A stretch of 64,000 bases of DNA, from contig NZ_JAEKEL010000001.1 in assembly GCF_016651105.1 (NCBI RefSeq), positions 4,826,001-4,890,000 on the forward strand, in the 5' to 3' direction. Position 1 is the first letter of the stretch, and every line of letters starts with the position of its first letter. The translations under genes were made by a program, and so were the position numbers. Below, piece after piece: positions 24,675-33,219 of this stretch. Source of the stretch: Pseudomonas sp. TH15. Its GTDB lineage: Bacteria > Pseudomonadota > Gammaproteobacteria > Pseudomonadales > Pseudomonadaceae. The notes beneath the pieces were generated by a model that saw only the letters and a list, made by a program, of their open reading frames with translations, was not told where the DNA came from and did no database searches.

Positions 24675-24998
24675 ATGAGCGTTTTGCGTTCCCTGTCCAA
24701 ATGGCGAAAAACATTGCTGCTGGTGCCTTTGACCCTGGCGGCGCTGGCCAGCACGCCGGTGTTTGCGCAGCAGGTGGTGATTGTCCAGCAAGCACCTCCG
24801 CCGATGCGCATGGAAGTGATGCCCGGCCCGCGCCCCGGTTATGTCTGGGATCAGGGCCATTGGCGCTGGCAAGGCCGAGGTTATGTGTGGATGCCCGGCC
24901 ACTGGCAGCCGGTGCGATACAACGCGCACTGGAAGCCGGGGCATTGGCAGGCGCGCGGGCCGAACTGGTTCTGGGTTGAGGGGCATTGGGTGCGTTGA
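24675..24998 (+). CDS. Exported protein with YxWxxGHW repeats
   Basis: 107 residues with a signal peptide cut after VFA (about residue 31). The mature part is four or five copies of a short pattern (GYVWDQGHWRW, GYVWMPGHWQP, HWKPGHWQA, WFWVEGHWVR), rich in Trp, Gly and His. This YXWxxGxW repeat family is found in secreted or outer-membrane proteins of proteobacteria; function not known. Ribosome binding site GAGGAG is upstream. Followed 39 bases later by a lipoprotein with the same repeat. Confidence 0.8.
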   Translation: MSVLRSLSKWRKTLLLVPLTLAALASTPVFAQQVVIVQQAPPPMRMEVMPGPRPGYVWDQGHWRWQGRGYVWMPGHWQPVRYNAHWKPGHWQARGPNWFWVEGHWVR

Positions 24999-25037
24999 TT
25001 GCCCGGCCTGCCATCGTCATCTATCGAGAACATCACC

Positions 25038-25250
25038 ATGTCGAAAACCGTTAAAACGTTGCTCGCCGCTACGCTAGTGGCCATCACCCTGTCCGGCTGC
25101 GTCGTCGCCCCCGCCCGCCCGCACCGGCCACCGCCGCCCGTGGAAGTCGTGCCGGTGATGCCGGCGCCGGGTTATCACTGGGTCGCCGGTCACTACCGCT
25201 GGGGCGGCAATGAATGGCGCTGGGTGCCGGGCCACTGGCGCGCCTATTGA
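25038..25250 (+). CDS. Small lipoprotein with the same WxxGHW repeat
   Basis: 70 residues. Lipobox LSGC at about residues 18-21 (ITLSGCVVAPARP) gives a lipoprotein. The rest holds Pro-rich sequence and two repeats (GYHWVAGHYRWGG and WRWVPGHWRAY). It is 39 bases after the similar exported protein, so both are probably one transcript and one function in the envelope. Confidence 0.8.
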   Translation: MSKTVKTLLAATLVAITLSGCVVAPARPHRPPPPVEVVPVMPAPGYHWVAGHYRWGGNEWRWVPGHWRAY

Positions 25251-25254
25251 GAAT

Positions 25255-25297
25255 GGCGGGCGGATGTCATCTAGCTAACACCAGGACAACGCCCGCC
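25255..25297. terminator. Possible bidirectional hairpin between converging genes
   Basis: Inverted repeat GGCGGGCG (25255-25262) / CGCCCGCC (25290-25297) with a 27-base loop between the converging lipoprotein and tonB genes. The long loop and absence of a T run make the termination role uncertain. Confidence 0.4.
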
Positions 25298-25302
25298 CCC
25301 AC

Positions 25303-26124
25303 TCACTTGATCCGGTAATGAAAGGTGTTGCGCACGGCCGGTACCGACACCGCGACACCTTCAATCACTCGCGGCTGATAACGAAAGGTTTGCGCCGCGG
25401 CCAATGACGGACGGATGAACAACGGATGACAGCCGTCCAGCACTGTCGGGTTTTCCACCCGGCCTTGCGGGTTGACCGTGTACTCCACGGAGCAATCGCC
25501 CTCGATGTTCTTATCCAGCGCCCGCTCCGGATATTCCGGTGCCTCTTTGCTCAACGGCAGGTATTGGCGGCTGTCGGCCAGTGCTTGCTGACGCGCGCGC
25601 TCGGCGCTTTGTGCCTGTGCTTGCGCCTGACTGGCTTGTTGTTGTTGCGCAGCCTGCTGTTGTGCCACACGTTGCTGCGCAGCGTCCTCTGCATGCTTGC
25701 GCTGCTCGGTTTGCTGACGCTGTTGCTCAGCCAGTTGCTCGCGTTTGCGTTCCTCGACCCGCTTGCGGGCCAGAGCTGCCTGCTCGACTTTTTGCGCCTG
25801 CGGTTTCGGCTCGGCCTGCGGTTTTACCGGCTCGACCGGTGCTGCAATCACCGGCTCGGCGATCGCTACCGGAGCCGGAGCCGGAGCCAAAGCCGGTTCA
25901 GACTGTGGAGGCTGAGCCGCCGGGGCGACCATCACCAGTTGCGTGGTCAACACCCGTGGCGGCTTGAGCGGCGGAGCCGACGGCGCCCAAGCATTGATCA
26001 ACAACAGCAGCACCCCGGCGTGCAACGCCACTGCCAGTGTCGCCGCAAAACTGTGCTGCCAGAAGTCGTTGCGCGGCAGCGGCGCTGAAAGCGTTGCTGG
26101 ACTGTGCATGATCATCGCCGTCAT
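25303..26124 (-). CDS. tonB: TonB-family energy-transducing protein
   Basis: 273 residues: an N-terminal membrane anchor (about 26-45, SFAATLAVALHAGVLLLLIN), a long Pro/Ala-rich and then Gln-rich coiled region, and a C-terminal TonB domain from about 190 (APEYPERALDKNIEGDCSVE, ending VRNTFHYRIK). Two Cys in the domain may pair. Overlaps exbD by four bases. It is the last gene of a five-gene unit with a TonB-dependent receptor and a phytase, so it probably energises that receptor with its own ExbBD. Confidence 0.9.
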   Translation of the reverse strand: MTAMIMHSPATLSAPLPRNDFWQHSFAATLAVALHAGVLLLLINAWAPSAPPLKPPRVLTTQLVMVAPAAQPPQSEPALAPAPAPVAIAEPVIAAPVEPVKPQAEPKPQAQKVEQAALARKRVEERKREQLAEQQRQQTEQRKHAEDAAQQRVAQQQAAQQQQASQAQAQAQSAERARQQALADSRQYLPLSKEAPEYPERALDKNIEGDCSVEYTVNPQGRVENPTVLDGCHPLFIRPSLAAAQTFRYQPRVIEGVAVSVPAVRNTFHYRIK

Positions 26125-26567
26125 TGCGGGGCCTCGGTCACCAACCCCAGATTGCTCACCCCGCCCTGCTGCAACGCCGACATCGCGGCGACCACGCTGC
26201 CATAACCGGCGTCCTTGTCGGCGCGGATATACACCTGCGTATCCGGGTGCTGCGCAACAATCTGCTCGACCTTGGCACGCATCTCGTCAAGTGCCACGGC
26301 ACTGTCGGTCTGGTGTTGGGTATCGAGTTCGCCGCCCAGATTCCAGAAGTAACCGCCCTCAGCCTTCACCGACAGCGTCAGAATCTGTTGGCGCGTGTCA
26401 GTGGCCAGGGCTTCGCTGGCGATCTTCGGCAGTTCGACTTTCACCCCCTGCGTGAGCATTGGCGCGGTCACCATGAAAATCACCAACAGCACCAACATCA
26501 CGTCGATGTAAGGCACCACGTTCATTTCAGCCTTGGGTCCGTGCTTGCGTTGCGGCCTGACTAGCAT
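26121..26567 (-). CDS. exbD: ExbD/TolR biopolymer transport protein
   Basis: 148 residues. Membrane helix at about 17-37 with the conserved Asp of the proton channel in MNVVPYIDVMLVLLVIFMV, and a periplasmic ExbD domain. It starts 14 bases after exbB and overlaps tonB by four bases. With ExbB and TonB it converts the proton gradient into movement of the outer-membrane receptor. Confidence 0.92.
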   Translation of the reverse strand: MLVRPQRKHGPKAEMNVVPYIDVMLVLLVIFMVTAPMLTQGVKVELPKIASEALATDTRQQILTLSVKAEGGYFWNLGGELDTQHQTDSAVALDEMRAKVEQIVAQHPDTQVYIRADKDAGYGSVVAAMSALQQGGVSNLGLVTEAPQ

Positions 26568-26581
26568 GGTCGTTCTCCTTC

Positions 26582-27292
26582 TCAGGCCGCAGCGGCTAGG
26601 TTCATCGGCGTGCCGTGCAACTGGCGGTGCAGACGCACTTGCAGTTCGTTGCCGAAGGCGTAATAACGCGTCAACAAGGTCTGGCTACGCGCGGCAAAAC
26701 GGTTGTAGGCGATGACCGCCGGGATCGCCGCGAACAGGCCGATGGCGGTGGCAATCAGCGCTTCGGCGATACCTGGGGCGACGGTCGACAGCGTCGCCTG
26801 CTGCACCTGAGACAAACCGAGGAACGAATTCATGATCCCCCACACGGTGCCAAACAAACCGATGTAAGGACTGACCGAACCGACCGTGGCGAGAAACTGC
26901 AAACCCTTTTCCAGTTGCAGTTCCTGTTCGCTGATAGCGACATGCAACGCTCGCTCGACACCTTCCTGCACCGCATCGGCGTTGCTGCCCGCGTGCTGAT
27001 TGAGATGACGAAATTCGGCGAAACCGGCGTTGAAGATCGGCTCGACACCAGCCTCGGCGTCTTGTACTTGCGCGGTTTCGCGGTACAGCGGCAGTAACTC
27101 GGGCGCCTGGCGAAAACGCTGGATGAAACCGTGCAACTGCCGGTCGCGGCGTTGCAGCACGCGACTGCGCTGGAGGATCAGGTACCAACTGACGATCGAT
27201 GCCAGCAACAGTGTCAGCATCACCGCTTTGACCAACAGACTGGCGTCGCTGATCAGCCCCCAGATAGTCATGTGTTCGAGCGTGGCCTGCAT
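26582..27292 (-). CDS. exbB: ExbB/TolQ/MotA-type proton channel protein
   Basis: 236 residues, three membrane helices (about 15-38, 135-160, 175-200), with SPYIGLFGTVWGIMNSFLGL in the family-typical region. ATG 27290-27292 is preferred over an upstream start because the family sequence begins there. 90 bases after the phytase stop, so probably the same transcript, although an internal promoter cannot be excluded. Confidence 0.9.
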   Translation of the reverse strand: MQATLEHMTIWGLISDASLLVKAVMLTLLLASIVSWYLILQRSRVLQRRDRQLHGFIQRFRQAPELLPLYRETAQVQDAEAGVEPIFNAGFAEFRHLNQHAGSNADAVQEGVERALHVAISEQELQLEKGLQFLATVGSVSPYIGLFGTVWGIMNSFLGLSQVQQATLSTVAPGIAEALIATAIGLFAAIPAVIAYNRFAARSQTLLTRYYAFGNELQVRLHRQLHGTPMNLAAAA

Positions 27293-27382
27293 GGTGAAAC
27301 TCCTTGTGGGCAATGGCCGGTACTGCCGAAGCAAGCACCGCGCCGCTATTCGATGAAAAAGTCATGACCGATTGATGACGAC

Positions 27383-29287
27383 TCAGGGCAATTTCAGTGC
27401 TTGGGTCACCTCGGCCCATGGTACGAACTTGAAGTTCTGGCTTTGCTCGGGCATGCGTTTGCGGCCGTCCTGCACCACCAACAGGCCTTGGCTCCAAGGC
27501 CCGCCGAGGTTGACCGAGGTCACTTCCAGGCCGTCGGTTTCCGAGGCACCGTCAATACCGGCAGCGGCGTTGAGCCCGACCCGAAAAGCGCCGTGAACGG
27601 CAAACGGCGGTTCGGCGTCCAGCACCAGATAACTGTCATTACCCTGGCTGGACACCACCAGATAGTCGCGCGCCGGGCTCTGATACAGCGCCAGCCCTTC
27701 GACATCCGCGTGCAGCGGCCCACCGACCTTGATCACATGGGTGAGGGTCGCTGGCTGATCGGCGCGGGCATCCACCGCCCAGACGCCAACGTCCTCCTCG
27801 CCAATAAACAGCCGCTGCCGCTGGTCGTCGGCGACGCAGCCTTCCGGCTGGCTGTCGACCTTGAAGCGGCGGACCAACTCGCCGGTCACCTTGCCGCTCG
27901 CAGCGCCGAGGCGGTATTGCAGAAAGGTGCCGTCCTTGTCGTTGGCAATCGCGTAGATCTCACCGCTGGCCGGTTGAAACAGGCACAGGCCGTAGATGTC
28001 TTTCAGCGGTGTCGGCACTTCGCCGATGTCGCGCAACTCGCCGCTGCTACGGTCGATGGCGAACAGGCTGAGGCTGTTGTGATCGCGATGACTGGCCACC
28101 GCCAGATCCACCGTCTGTGCGCCAAATTGGAAGTTGGGCCGCACATCGACGTTGTTCAGGCGTCCGACCGGCAATTCCTGCACTTGCTTGCCTTGCAGGT
28201 CATACACCAGCAGACCCTGCTTTTTATTGGTACCCAGCACGCGGCTTAGGGAGGGCTGCTGCGGATGCACCCAGATCGCCGGGTCGTCGGCTGCATCGCC
28301 TTGGCGCGCGACCGGATCGCTCTGCACGTGGGCGGCGACATTCGGCAGCTTCGGCGGCAACGCCAGCGGCGTCGCTTGCCAGTCGAGACGGCCCTGATAG
28401 GCGCGGCCATCGTCATCGTCGCGGATCAGCACTTGCAGGCCTTGCGCGGTTTTGCGCACGGCGAGGTTTTCCGGCTCTTTCAAGCCGGCCAGCGGCAACG
28501 TCGCTTGCGCCGTCCAGCCCTCGTCCCGTTGTTGGTAGAGGTGCAACTGCGCCGCTTTCGGGTCGAGCCCGATCAGGCCGCCCGGCACCAATGCGATGGC
28601 ACCGGCCTCGCCTTTGATCTGGCCGAACGGCTCGCGCAGGGCCACCGGCGAGCGCTGCACATCGGCTTCGGCGTGCGCGGGATAAGTCCACCAGCCGACG
28701 TTCTCTTCGTTGACCAGCAATTGCTCGGCGGCATCATCGACCTGGCAAAACTGCGCCGACGGCGGCAATGGCAGACCACGCACCCGTTGCGCTTGAGCAT
28801 TGAGCGTGGCGCCGTTGCCTACCAGCCATTGTTCGCCCTTGCCCTCCTCGCCGACCAGAAACACGAACAGGTTGTCGGCACTGTCGCGGTACAGGCACAC
28901 GCCGTTTACCGCGAAATCCCGCGTCGGCAGATACAGCGGCGCACCCCATTGGCGCTGGGCCAGATCCAGCCCGACCACCAGCGCGCGCTGACTGGCATTG
29001 TCGACGCTGGCGACCCATGCGTGCCGTTCGTCAGCGCGGTTGTCGAGGCCGCTGAAAGAACCGGGCAGGCGCGCCAGTTCCGTGCCCTGGCCGTCAAGCA
29101 ACAGCAAACCGTTGGCAGCACTGACGCCAAGACGTCCATCCCCGGGCAAGAAACCCAGCGCTTCGAATTTCAGCTTCGGCGCCCACGGCGTCAATACCAG
29201 GCTCGGCGTGGCGGCCAGCGTCTGGCTGGCGCCAAGGGCGATCAGGGCGCCCAGCAGCCAGCGTTTGTGTCGCAAAGAAATACTCAT
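27383..29287 (-). CDS. Beta-propeller phytase (3-phytase) with two propeller-like halves
   Basis: 634 residues with a signal peptide cut after TLA (about residue 25). The C-terminal half is a beta-propeller phytase: DAADDPAIWVHPQ at residues 331-342, NNVDVRPNF, VASHRDHNSLSLFAID and EDVGVWAVDA. The N-terminal half (25-310) repeats the general pattern but lacks the key motif, as in two-domain phytases where it has little activity alone. Function of the family: Ca2+-dependent release of phosphate from phytate. Start is ATG 29285-29287, 60 bases after the receptor gene. Confidence 0.88.
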   Translation of the reverse strand: MSISLRHKRWLLGALIALGASQTLAATPSLVLTPWAPKLKFEALGFLPGDGRLGVSAANGLLLLDGQGTELARLPGSFSGLDNRADERHAWVASVDNASQRALVVGLDLAQRQWGAPLYLPTRDFAVNGVCLYRDSADNLFVFLVGEEGKGEQWLVGNGATLNAQAQRVRGLPLPPSAQFCQVDDAAEQLLVNEENVGWWTYPAHAEADVQRSPVALREPFGQIKGEAGAIALVPGGLIGLDPKAAQLHLYQQRDEGWTAQATLPLAGLKEPENLAVRKTAQGLQVLIRDDDDGRAYQGRLDWQATPLALPPKLPNVAAHVQSDPVARQGDAADDPAIWVHPQQPSLSRVLGTNKKQGLLVYDLQGKQVQELPVGRLNNVDVRPNFQFGAQTVDLAVASHRDHNSLSLFAIDRSSGELRDIGEVPTPLKDIYGLCLFQPASGEIYAIANDKDGTFLQYRLGAASGKVTGELVRRFKVDSQPEGCVADDQRQRLFIGEEDVGVWAVDARADQPATLTHVIKVGGPLHADVEGLALYQSPARDYLVVSSQGNDSYLVLDAEPPFAVHGAFRVGLNAAAGIDGASETDGLEVTSVNLGGPWSQGLLVVQDGRKRMPEQSQNFKFVPWAEVTQALKLP

Positions 29288-29347
29288 GAACCGGCAGAAT
29301 CCTTGTCGTGTGTGGATCGACGGCGGCACCCGGCCGCCCTCCGAGGC

Positions 29348-31891
29348 TTAGAAATGGGTGAAGGTCAGGCCGAGCTTGTAGGTCGGGCCGTATTCTTCGT
29401 ATTGGCCGTTGTAAGAGCGATGGCCGGTGTAGACGAAGTACGGCTCGTCGGTGAGGTTTTGCGCCTCGAAGCTCAGTTGCAGGCTTTTCGTCAGCGAATA
29501 ACGCGCGCTGAAGTCGACGAAGGTTTGCGCATCGACGTGCAGGTCGTGGGCCTTGTCGTTGATTGAGGCCAACTCGTAGAGATAGTCGGATTTGTAGTTG
29601 GCCGAGACGCGCAGGCTGAGCTTGTCGTTCTCCCAACCGAGCATCAGGTTGCCGACCGTGTCGGACTGGCTCGGTAGATCGATGCTGCGTTTGCGATTGC
29701 GCCCGCTGGCGGCATCGAAACCTTCGATGTCGGCGTCGGAGCGGCTGAACGTGGTGTTGGCGCCCAGCAACAAACCGTTCCACGGCGCCGGCAACCAGTC
29801 GAATTTCTGCGAGTACGCCAACTCCAGGCCATAGAGTTTGGCGCTGTCGCCGTTGGCAAAGGTGTGGGCTTCGGAGAAATTCGTCCAGGCACCCGTGCCA
29901 GCGAGGTCGGTGTTGTAGACGAAGTTTTTGATGTCCTTGTAGAACACGAATGCCGACACCGTGCCCGCCCGGCCCATGTAGTGCTCGATACCGAGGTCGA
30001 GGTTGCTCGATTCCAGCGGTTTCAGCTCAGGGTTGCCGAACGTTGCCTCATCGCCGTCGATGACAAAACCCGGCGCCAGTTGGCCGAAGGTCGGGCGCAC
30101 CACGGACTTGGTCCACGCCGCACGAACCTGAGTGTTTTTGTCCAGTTGGTAGCGTGCATGCAGACCCGGCAGCCAGTGGTGATATTTGCGTTGGGTCTCA
30201 GTGGCCTCGAAGTCGCCGTCGGTGGCGCCGGTGCCTTTGGCTTCGAACTCGGTGCCCTCGTAACGCAGGCCGGCGATGAAGCGCCAATCATCAATATCGA
30301 CGGTGTTCATCAGGTAACCGGCGTTGATGTCCTCGCGCATCGTGAAATCGTTGGCGGCTGACTCGGTCGGGTCATAGAAGTCATCGCGGTTCAGCCCGCC
30401 GATCAGGTTCTTGATCGCACTGCCGCTGATCCCTGGTCCGAACTGGCCGAGACGATAATCCACCGAACCCTTGGCGAAGCGGTTGAGGTTGAGTTGCTCG
30501 TCGCTGAAGCCGAGGTCATCGAAGTCCTCGTAGACCCAGGCGTCGAGGTTGTTGTCCTTGTTGCGGCGGCTGACCTTGCCGCCGAATTTGACCTGCGACG
30601 CGTAGCCACTCAAGTCATAGTCACGGGCCAGATCCAGACGCAGGTTTTTCTCGGTGTCGGTGGTGTTCTGCTTTTCCCAGTCGACCTTGTCGAGGGTGAA
30701 ATTGTTGGCGTTGTAGAAGCCCTGGCCGATGATCGGGCGCGGCTTGTCGTTGCTGTAAAAACCACTGTCGGCGAAATCGTCATTACCATCGAACGCGGCG
30801 TTGGCAATGTGGCCTGGGCTGTCTTCGCTGGAGCGGCTGTAGCCGGCCTGACCGCTGAGTGTCCACAGGCCGAACATGCGCTCGCCACCGAACACGTAGG
30901 ACTGGATTTCCTGGGTCTCTTCGCGCTGTTTGAGTTTGCGTTTGCCTTCAGCGTCGCCCAGCACGCTGGCGGCTTGCGGGTCGGCGAACTCGAAGCTGGT
31001 GGAGTTGCGCGTTTCGCTGTCCTTGTAGCGGCTGTACAGCGTGCGCAGGTAATAGCTGCTGAGGTCGTCGGGCTTGTAATCGAAGTTCAGACCGCCGCCG
31101 GTGCGTTCGCGGCTGATGTCGTAGTCACGCTGTTCGAACTCTTCCAGTTGTGCACCGCGGGCGAAATCCCAGGCGCCGCCGGTTTCGACATTGTCCGAAC
31201 CGAAATCACGTTTCTGCCAGCTCAAGGCAGCGGCAACACCAAAATTGTCGATGCCATCGCCGAGGCTGAAACGGTCGCTGACCGCGCCGGAAAATTTCGG
31301 GCTGGTCTGATGGCTGTTCTTGTCGTAGCTGGCTTCAGTGCCGCCGGTGTAGAACAAACCTTTGTGATCGAACGCCGACAGGCTTTTCACATCGACGGTG
31401 CCACCCAGCGAGTTGGCGTCCATGTCCGGGGTCAGGGTCTTGATCACCGACAACGATTGCACCAGTTCCGACGGCAATACGTCGAGGGCGACGGCGCGGC
31501 GTTCGCTTTCCGGCGACGGCACCAGCGTGCCATTGATGGTCACGCTGTTCAGATCCGGTCCCAGACCGCGCACGCTGACAAAGCGCCCTTCGCCCTGATC
31601 ACGTTCGACGCTGACGCCCGGCAAACGCTGGGCCGCTTCGGCGACGTTTTCGTCCGGCAACTGCGCCATGCCATCGGCGTGCACCACGCTTTCGATATTG
31701 TCGGAACGACGCTGCTGCTTGAGCGCCGAATCGATGCTTGCCGCTTGGCCGACCACCTCAACGTGCTCGACATGGGCGGCGCCATCGGCCGCTTGCAGCC
31801 GCTCGCTGGCCATCGCCATGGCCAAAGCGGTCAGGGTGAAACTGAAGAGCCCGACGGTGCCGCTGCGCGGATAACTGCTGCGCTGGTACAT
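29348..31891 (-). CDS. TonB-dependent outer-membrane receptor
   Basis: 847 residues with a signal peptide cut after LQA (about residue 34). The plug domain starts with VEHVEVVGQAAS, has SVRGLGPDLNSVTINGTLV, and the barrel ends with the Phe-terminal strand KLGLTFTHF needed for assembly. It is of the TonB-dependent receptor class seen next to phytases. Strong GGAGG six bases before ATG 31889-31891. First gene of the operon; probable uptake of phytate, its breakdown products or a metal-phytate complex. The substrate is inferred from the neighbour. Confidence 0.9.
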   Translation of the reverse strand: MYQRSSYPRSGTVGLFSFTLTALAMAMASERLQAADGAAHVEHVEVVGQAASIDSALKQQRRSDNIESVVHADGMAQLPDENVAEAAQRLPGVSVERDQGEGRFVSVRGLGPDLNSVTINGTLVPSPESERRAVALDVLPSELVQSLSVIKTLTPDMDANSLGGTVDVKSLSAFDHKGLFYTGGTEASYDKNSHQTSPKFSGAVSDRFSLGDGIDNFGVAAALSWQKRDFGSDNVETGGAWDFARGAQLEEFEQRDYDISRERTGGGLNFDYKPDDLSSYYLRTLYSRYKDSETRNSTSFEFADPQAASVLGDAEGKRKLKQREETQEIQSYVFGGERMFGLWTLSGQAGYSRSSEDSPGHIANAAFDGNDDFADSGFYSNDKPRPIIGQGFYNANNFTLDKVDWEKQNTTDTEKNLRLDLARDYDLSGYASQVKFGGKVSRRNKDNNLDAWVYEDFDDLGFSDEQLNLNRFAKGSVDYRLGQFGPGISGSAIKNLIGGLNRDDFYDPTESAANDFTMREDINAGYLMNTVDIDDWRFIAGLRYEGTEFEAKGTGATDGDFEATETQRKYHHWLPGLHARYQLDKNTQVRAAWTKSVVRPTFGQLAPGFVIDGDEATFGNPELKPLESSNLDLGIEHYMGRAGTVSAFVFYKDIKNFVYNTDLAGTGAWTNFSEAHTFANGDSAKLYGLELAYSQKFDWLPAPWNGLLLGANTTFSRSDADIEGFDAASGRNRKRSIDLPSQSDTVGNLMLGWENDKLSLRVSANYKSDYLYELASINDKAHDLHVDAQTFVDFSARYSLTKSLQLSFEAQNLTDEPYFVYTGHRSYNGQYEEYGPTYKLGLTFTHF

Positions 31892-31951
31892 GTGTGTCCT
31901 CCCCCAAAGAGTCCGGTCAGGCCAGGCAAGTGGCCCGGCAACTGGAGGGGC

Positions 31952-31985
31952 AAGTTAGGGGTGACGCATGACGCTTCTGTGACAA
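31952..31985 (-). promoter_or_regulatory. Pho-box-like promoter of the phytate operon
   Basis: Minus-strand TTGTCAC-AGAA-GCGTCAT at 31968-31985 is two 7-base units with an 11-base period, close to the PhoB consensus CTGTCAT-N4-CTGTCAT (five of seven in each half). A candidate -10 TAACTT is at 31952-31957, exactly ten bases after the box, the spacing expected of PhoB-activated promoters. The receptor start codon is 60 bases downstream. This would give expression under phosphate starvation. Confidence 0.65.
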
Positions 31986-32077
31986 GGTTGGCGGTCGAGC
32001 CCTGTAGACCGGGCATTTGCCGAGAGGCGCAGCGATAAATGAGCTGAAATGACCCCTTGCACCCACTACGGCCCCCT

Positions 32078-32164
32078 GTAGGAGTGAGCCTGCTCGCGCT
32101 AACGGTTTGCCTGTCACCCTTAATATTGGCTGATCCAGGCCTATTGCGAGCAGGCTCGCGCCTG
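32078..32164. repeat. REP pair, family A variant
   Basis: GTAGGAGTGAGCCTGCTCGC and GCGAGCAGGCTCGCGCCTGC enclose about 47 bases. It lies in the 405-base divergent gap between the TonB-dependent receptor gene and the GGDEF-like gene; besides the Pho-like box, the gap shows no gene. Confidence 0.85.
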
Positions 32165-32296
32165 CAAGGGACGGGGTTTTCTTGAGGAAATAGAGCGCTG
32201 GGCGATGAGCTGATTCGACCTCCCCCTCCGTCACCTGCCTGTCACAAACATCTGCTGTGCTGGCGCGCATTGCTTCTTCGCCAAAGGATCGCGGCC

Positions 32297-33211
32297 ATGT
32301 TCTCAGTGCTCAAACCCCACCGTTGGAAACTCGCCGCATTGTTGCTGGCGGCGAACCTTGGCTTGTTGCTGTGCCTGGCGTGCGGGGATCTGAAATCGGT
32401 CAGCGAATGGGTCTGGCTGGACATCATCGGCGAAGGTGGCTCGGCGTTGCTGGCGTTGGTCTGGCTGGGGCTGGTGCTGAAAAGCCGTCCTGCCGGGCGG
32501 GTTACCAATTATCTGGCGCTGGGGCTCAGTTGCATTTTCTTTTCCTGGTGGATCGACAGCCTCGACGAGTTTATTCGCCTGCCCGACAGCATCACCTGGG
32601 ATCACTGGCTGGAATCCGGGCCGATGCCGGTGGGCATGGTGCTGCTGACCATTGGCATCTATCACTGGCATCGTGAGCAACTGGCAATCAGTGCGCAGAT
32701 GGAGAAACGCGAACGGCTGTTCCGCGAGCATCGGCTGTTCGACAAACTCACCCCGCTGGGCGGCGCCGATTATCTGAAACGGCAACTGGCCGACAGCCTC
32801 GCCGAAAGCCTTGCGCAGCAACAGCCGCTGTCGTTGCTGGTGCTCGATCTGGACAACTTCGCCGCCATCAATCAGGCCTACGGGCATGCCGAGGGCGACG
32901 CGGTGTTGCAGGCCCTCAGCCATGTGCTGCTGCTCAACCTGCGCCGTCAGGATCTGCTCTGTCGACTGGCCGGCGACCGCTTTGTGGTGCTGCTGCCCAA
33001 CACCGGCGAACGGCAGGCGCAACTGCTGGCGCAAGAACTGCGGATCGCCGTGCAAGCGCTCGCACACAAGACCCGCCAGCATGGCGAACGCTTGCAACTG
33101 GCGGCCAGCACGGCGGCCGTCATGGCCCTCGATGAGACGCCCGAAGCGCTGCTCAAACGCCTGAACCTGGCACTGGCGCGCGCCAAGTCGCCGTTGGCCA
33201 AAAGCGCCTGA
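32297..33211 (+). CDS. Membrane protein with a degenerate GGDEF domain
   Basis: 304 residues. Membrane helices at about 11-30, 42-62, 70-90 and 110-130, then a GGDEF domain from about 145. The catalytic motif is altered to RLAGDRFVVLLP (AGDRF for GGDEF), and the substrate Asp-Leu-Asp-Asn-Phe strand (VLDLDNFAAIN) is kept. So cyclase activity is unlikely, and the protein may bind c-di-GMP or act through protein contact. AAAGGA lies seven bases before ATG 32297. An AraC regulator gene begins eight bases after its stop. Confidence 0.85.
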   Translation: MFSVLKPHRWKLAALLLAANLGLLLCLACGDLKSVSEWVWLDIIGEGGSALLALVWLGLVLKSRPAGRVTNYLALGLSCIFFSWWIDSLDEFIRLPDSITWDHWLESGPMPVGMVLLTIGIYHWHREQLAISAQMEKRERLFREHRLFDKLTPLGGADYLKRQLADSLAESLAQQQPLSLLVLDLDNFAAINQAYGHAEGDAVLQALSHVLLLNLRRQDLLCRLAGDRFVVLLPNTGERQAQLLAQELRIAVQALAHKTRQHGERLQLAASTAAVMALDETPEALLKRLNLALARAKSPLAKSA

Positions 33212-33219
33212 GGCCGACC

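Noticed and set aside
28265..32038. Long plus-strand frames opposite the phytase and receptor genes
   Set aside because: Antisense shadows of GC-rich genes. No ribosome binding site and no recognisable motif; the minus-strand genes have clear signal peptides and domain motifs.
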